Below are positions 63,713 to 64,000 of a DNA stretch of 64,000 nt, piece by piece. The translations under genes were made by a program, and so were the position numbers. Below the pieces are notes generated by a model. The model saw only the letters and a list, made by a program, of their open reading frames with translations, did no database searches and had not been told where the DNA came from. The DNA lies in the NCBI RefSeq assembly GCF_900444945.1, contig NZ_UFRM01000001.1, forward strand, positions 6,001 to 70,000, in the 5' to 3' direction. Source of the DNA: Actinobacillus lignieresii (GTDB taxonomy: Bacteria > Pseudomonadota > Gammaproteobacteria > Enterobacterales > Pasteurellaceae). How positions within the stretch are numbered: position 1 is the stretch's first letter; each line of letters starts with the position of its first letter.

Positions 63713-64000
63713 AATTGAAGAGTTTGATCATGGCTCAGATTGAACGCTGGCGGCAGGCTTAACACATGCAAGTCGAACGGTAACGGGAAGGGAGCTTGCT
63801 TTCTTTGCCGACGAGTGGCGGACGGGTGAGTAATGCTTGGGAATCTGGCTTATGGAGGGGGATAACTACGGGAAACTGTAGCTAATACCGCGTAATATCT
63901 TAGGATTAAAGGGTGGGACTTTCGGGCCACCTGCCATAAGATGAGCCCAAGTGGGATTAGGTAGTTGGTTAGGTAAAGGCTGACCAAGCCGACGATCTCT
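63713..64000 (+). rRNA. rrs: 16S ribosomal RNA, 5' part (cut by window end)
   Basis: Begins AATTGAAGAGTTTGATCATGG, the canonical bacterial 5' end with the 27F site, and runs to the window edge (about 288 nt, through the V1-V2 region). V1 stem AACGGGAAGGGAGCTTGCTT and the helices that follow read as Pasteurellaceae, Actinobacillus-like. The 23S and 5S genes lie outside. Confidence 0.98.

Overview
The window is chromosomal DNA from a member of the Pasteurellaceae, almost certainly the genus Actinobacillus (A. pleuropneumoniae / suis / lignieresii group). Three lines of evidence agree. The 9-mer ACAAGCGGT, the uptake signal sequence of the Actinobacillus/Mannheimia/H. ducreyi branch, recurs throughout on both strands, whereas the H. 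influenzae form AAGTGCGGT is not evident. The 5' end of a 16S rRNA gene closes the window and reads as Pasteurellaceae. Nearly all genes have Pasteurellaceae/Enterobacteriaceae counterparts of normal length. Composition is even and moderately AT-rich, and I see no prophage, insertion sequence, integrase, CRISPR array or tRNA gene.

Layout. 1-3470: a truncated OmpP2-like porin (minus strand), diverging from lpxB-sohB. 3700-22400: a complete dcw (division and cell wall) cluster, mraZ-rsmH-ftsL-ftsI-murE-murF-mraY-murD-ftsW-murG-murC-ddl-ftsQ-ftsA-ftsZ-lpxC, all on the plus strand. It makes UDP-MurNAc-pentapeptide, lipid I and lipid II, and the FtsZ/FtsA/FtsQ/FtsL/FtsW/FtsI divisome. It starts with a three-box MraZ operator and ends at an intrinsic terminator after lpxC. 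22.5-24.2 kb: SOS-controlled recN. 24.4-29.2 kb (minus): a peptide/nickel-type ABC importer with a fused two-domain ATPase. 29.4-31 kb (minus): prfC. 31-36 kb: two tandem DUF805 membrane proteins, pth, ychF, a small methyltransferase-like membrane protein, then two small lipoproteins and a yecM homologue (minus). 36-40 kb: argS, obgE and a conserved protein of unknown function. 40-46 kb (minus): rlmB, pssA, ileS, ribF. 46.5-50 kb: nadR with an overlapping metallophosphoesterase, arcA and a small beta-barrel protein. 50-62 kb: kdsC, yggS, typA, grxA, rph, aldA, yicC, ygfZ, yfhL, narP, rlmKL, trmL. 62.2-63.2 kb: talB (minus). 63.4-64 kb: rRNA promoter, leader with boxA, and the first ~290 nt of 16S rRNA.

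The genes are almost all housekeeping: envelope and septum synthesis, translation and RNA modification, NAD/FAD supply, and anaerobic/nitrate regulation (arcA, narP). The less ordinary material lies between genes: USS inverted pairs acting as terminators (some inside the dcw cluster), small inverted-repeat elements (murE-murF, argS-obgE, upstream of nadR), near-consensus CRP sites at typA and talB, a leader hairpin that looks like an attenuator before prfC, and a terminator between the solute-binding protein and the permeases. The most unusual coding feature is FtsI, whose N-terminal module carries what looks like a three-fold tandem repeat. I did not find a convincing new multi-gene system; the best candidates for novelty are listed as findings. 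All functional calls come from reading the sequence and recalled family knowledge; no database search was run.
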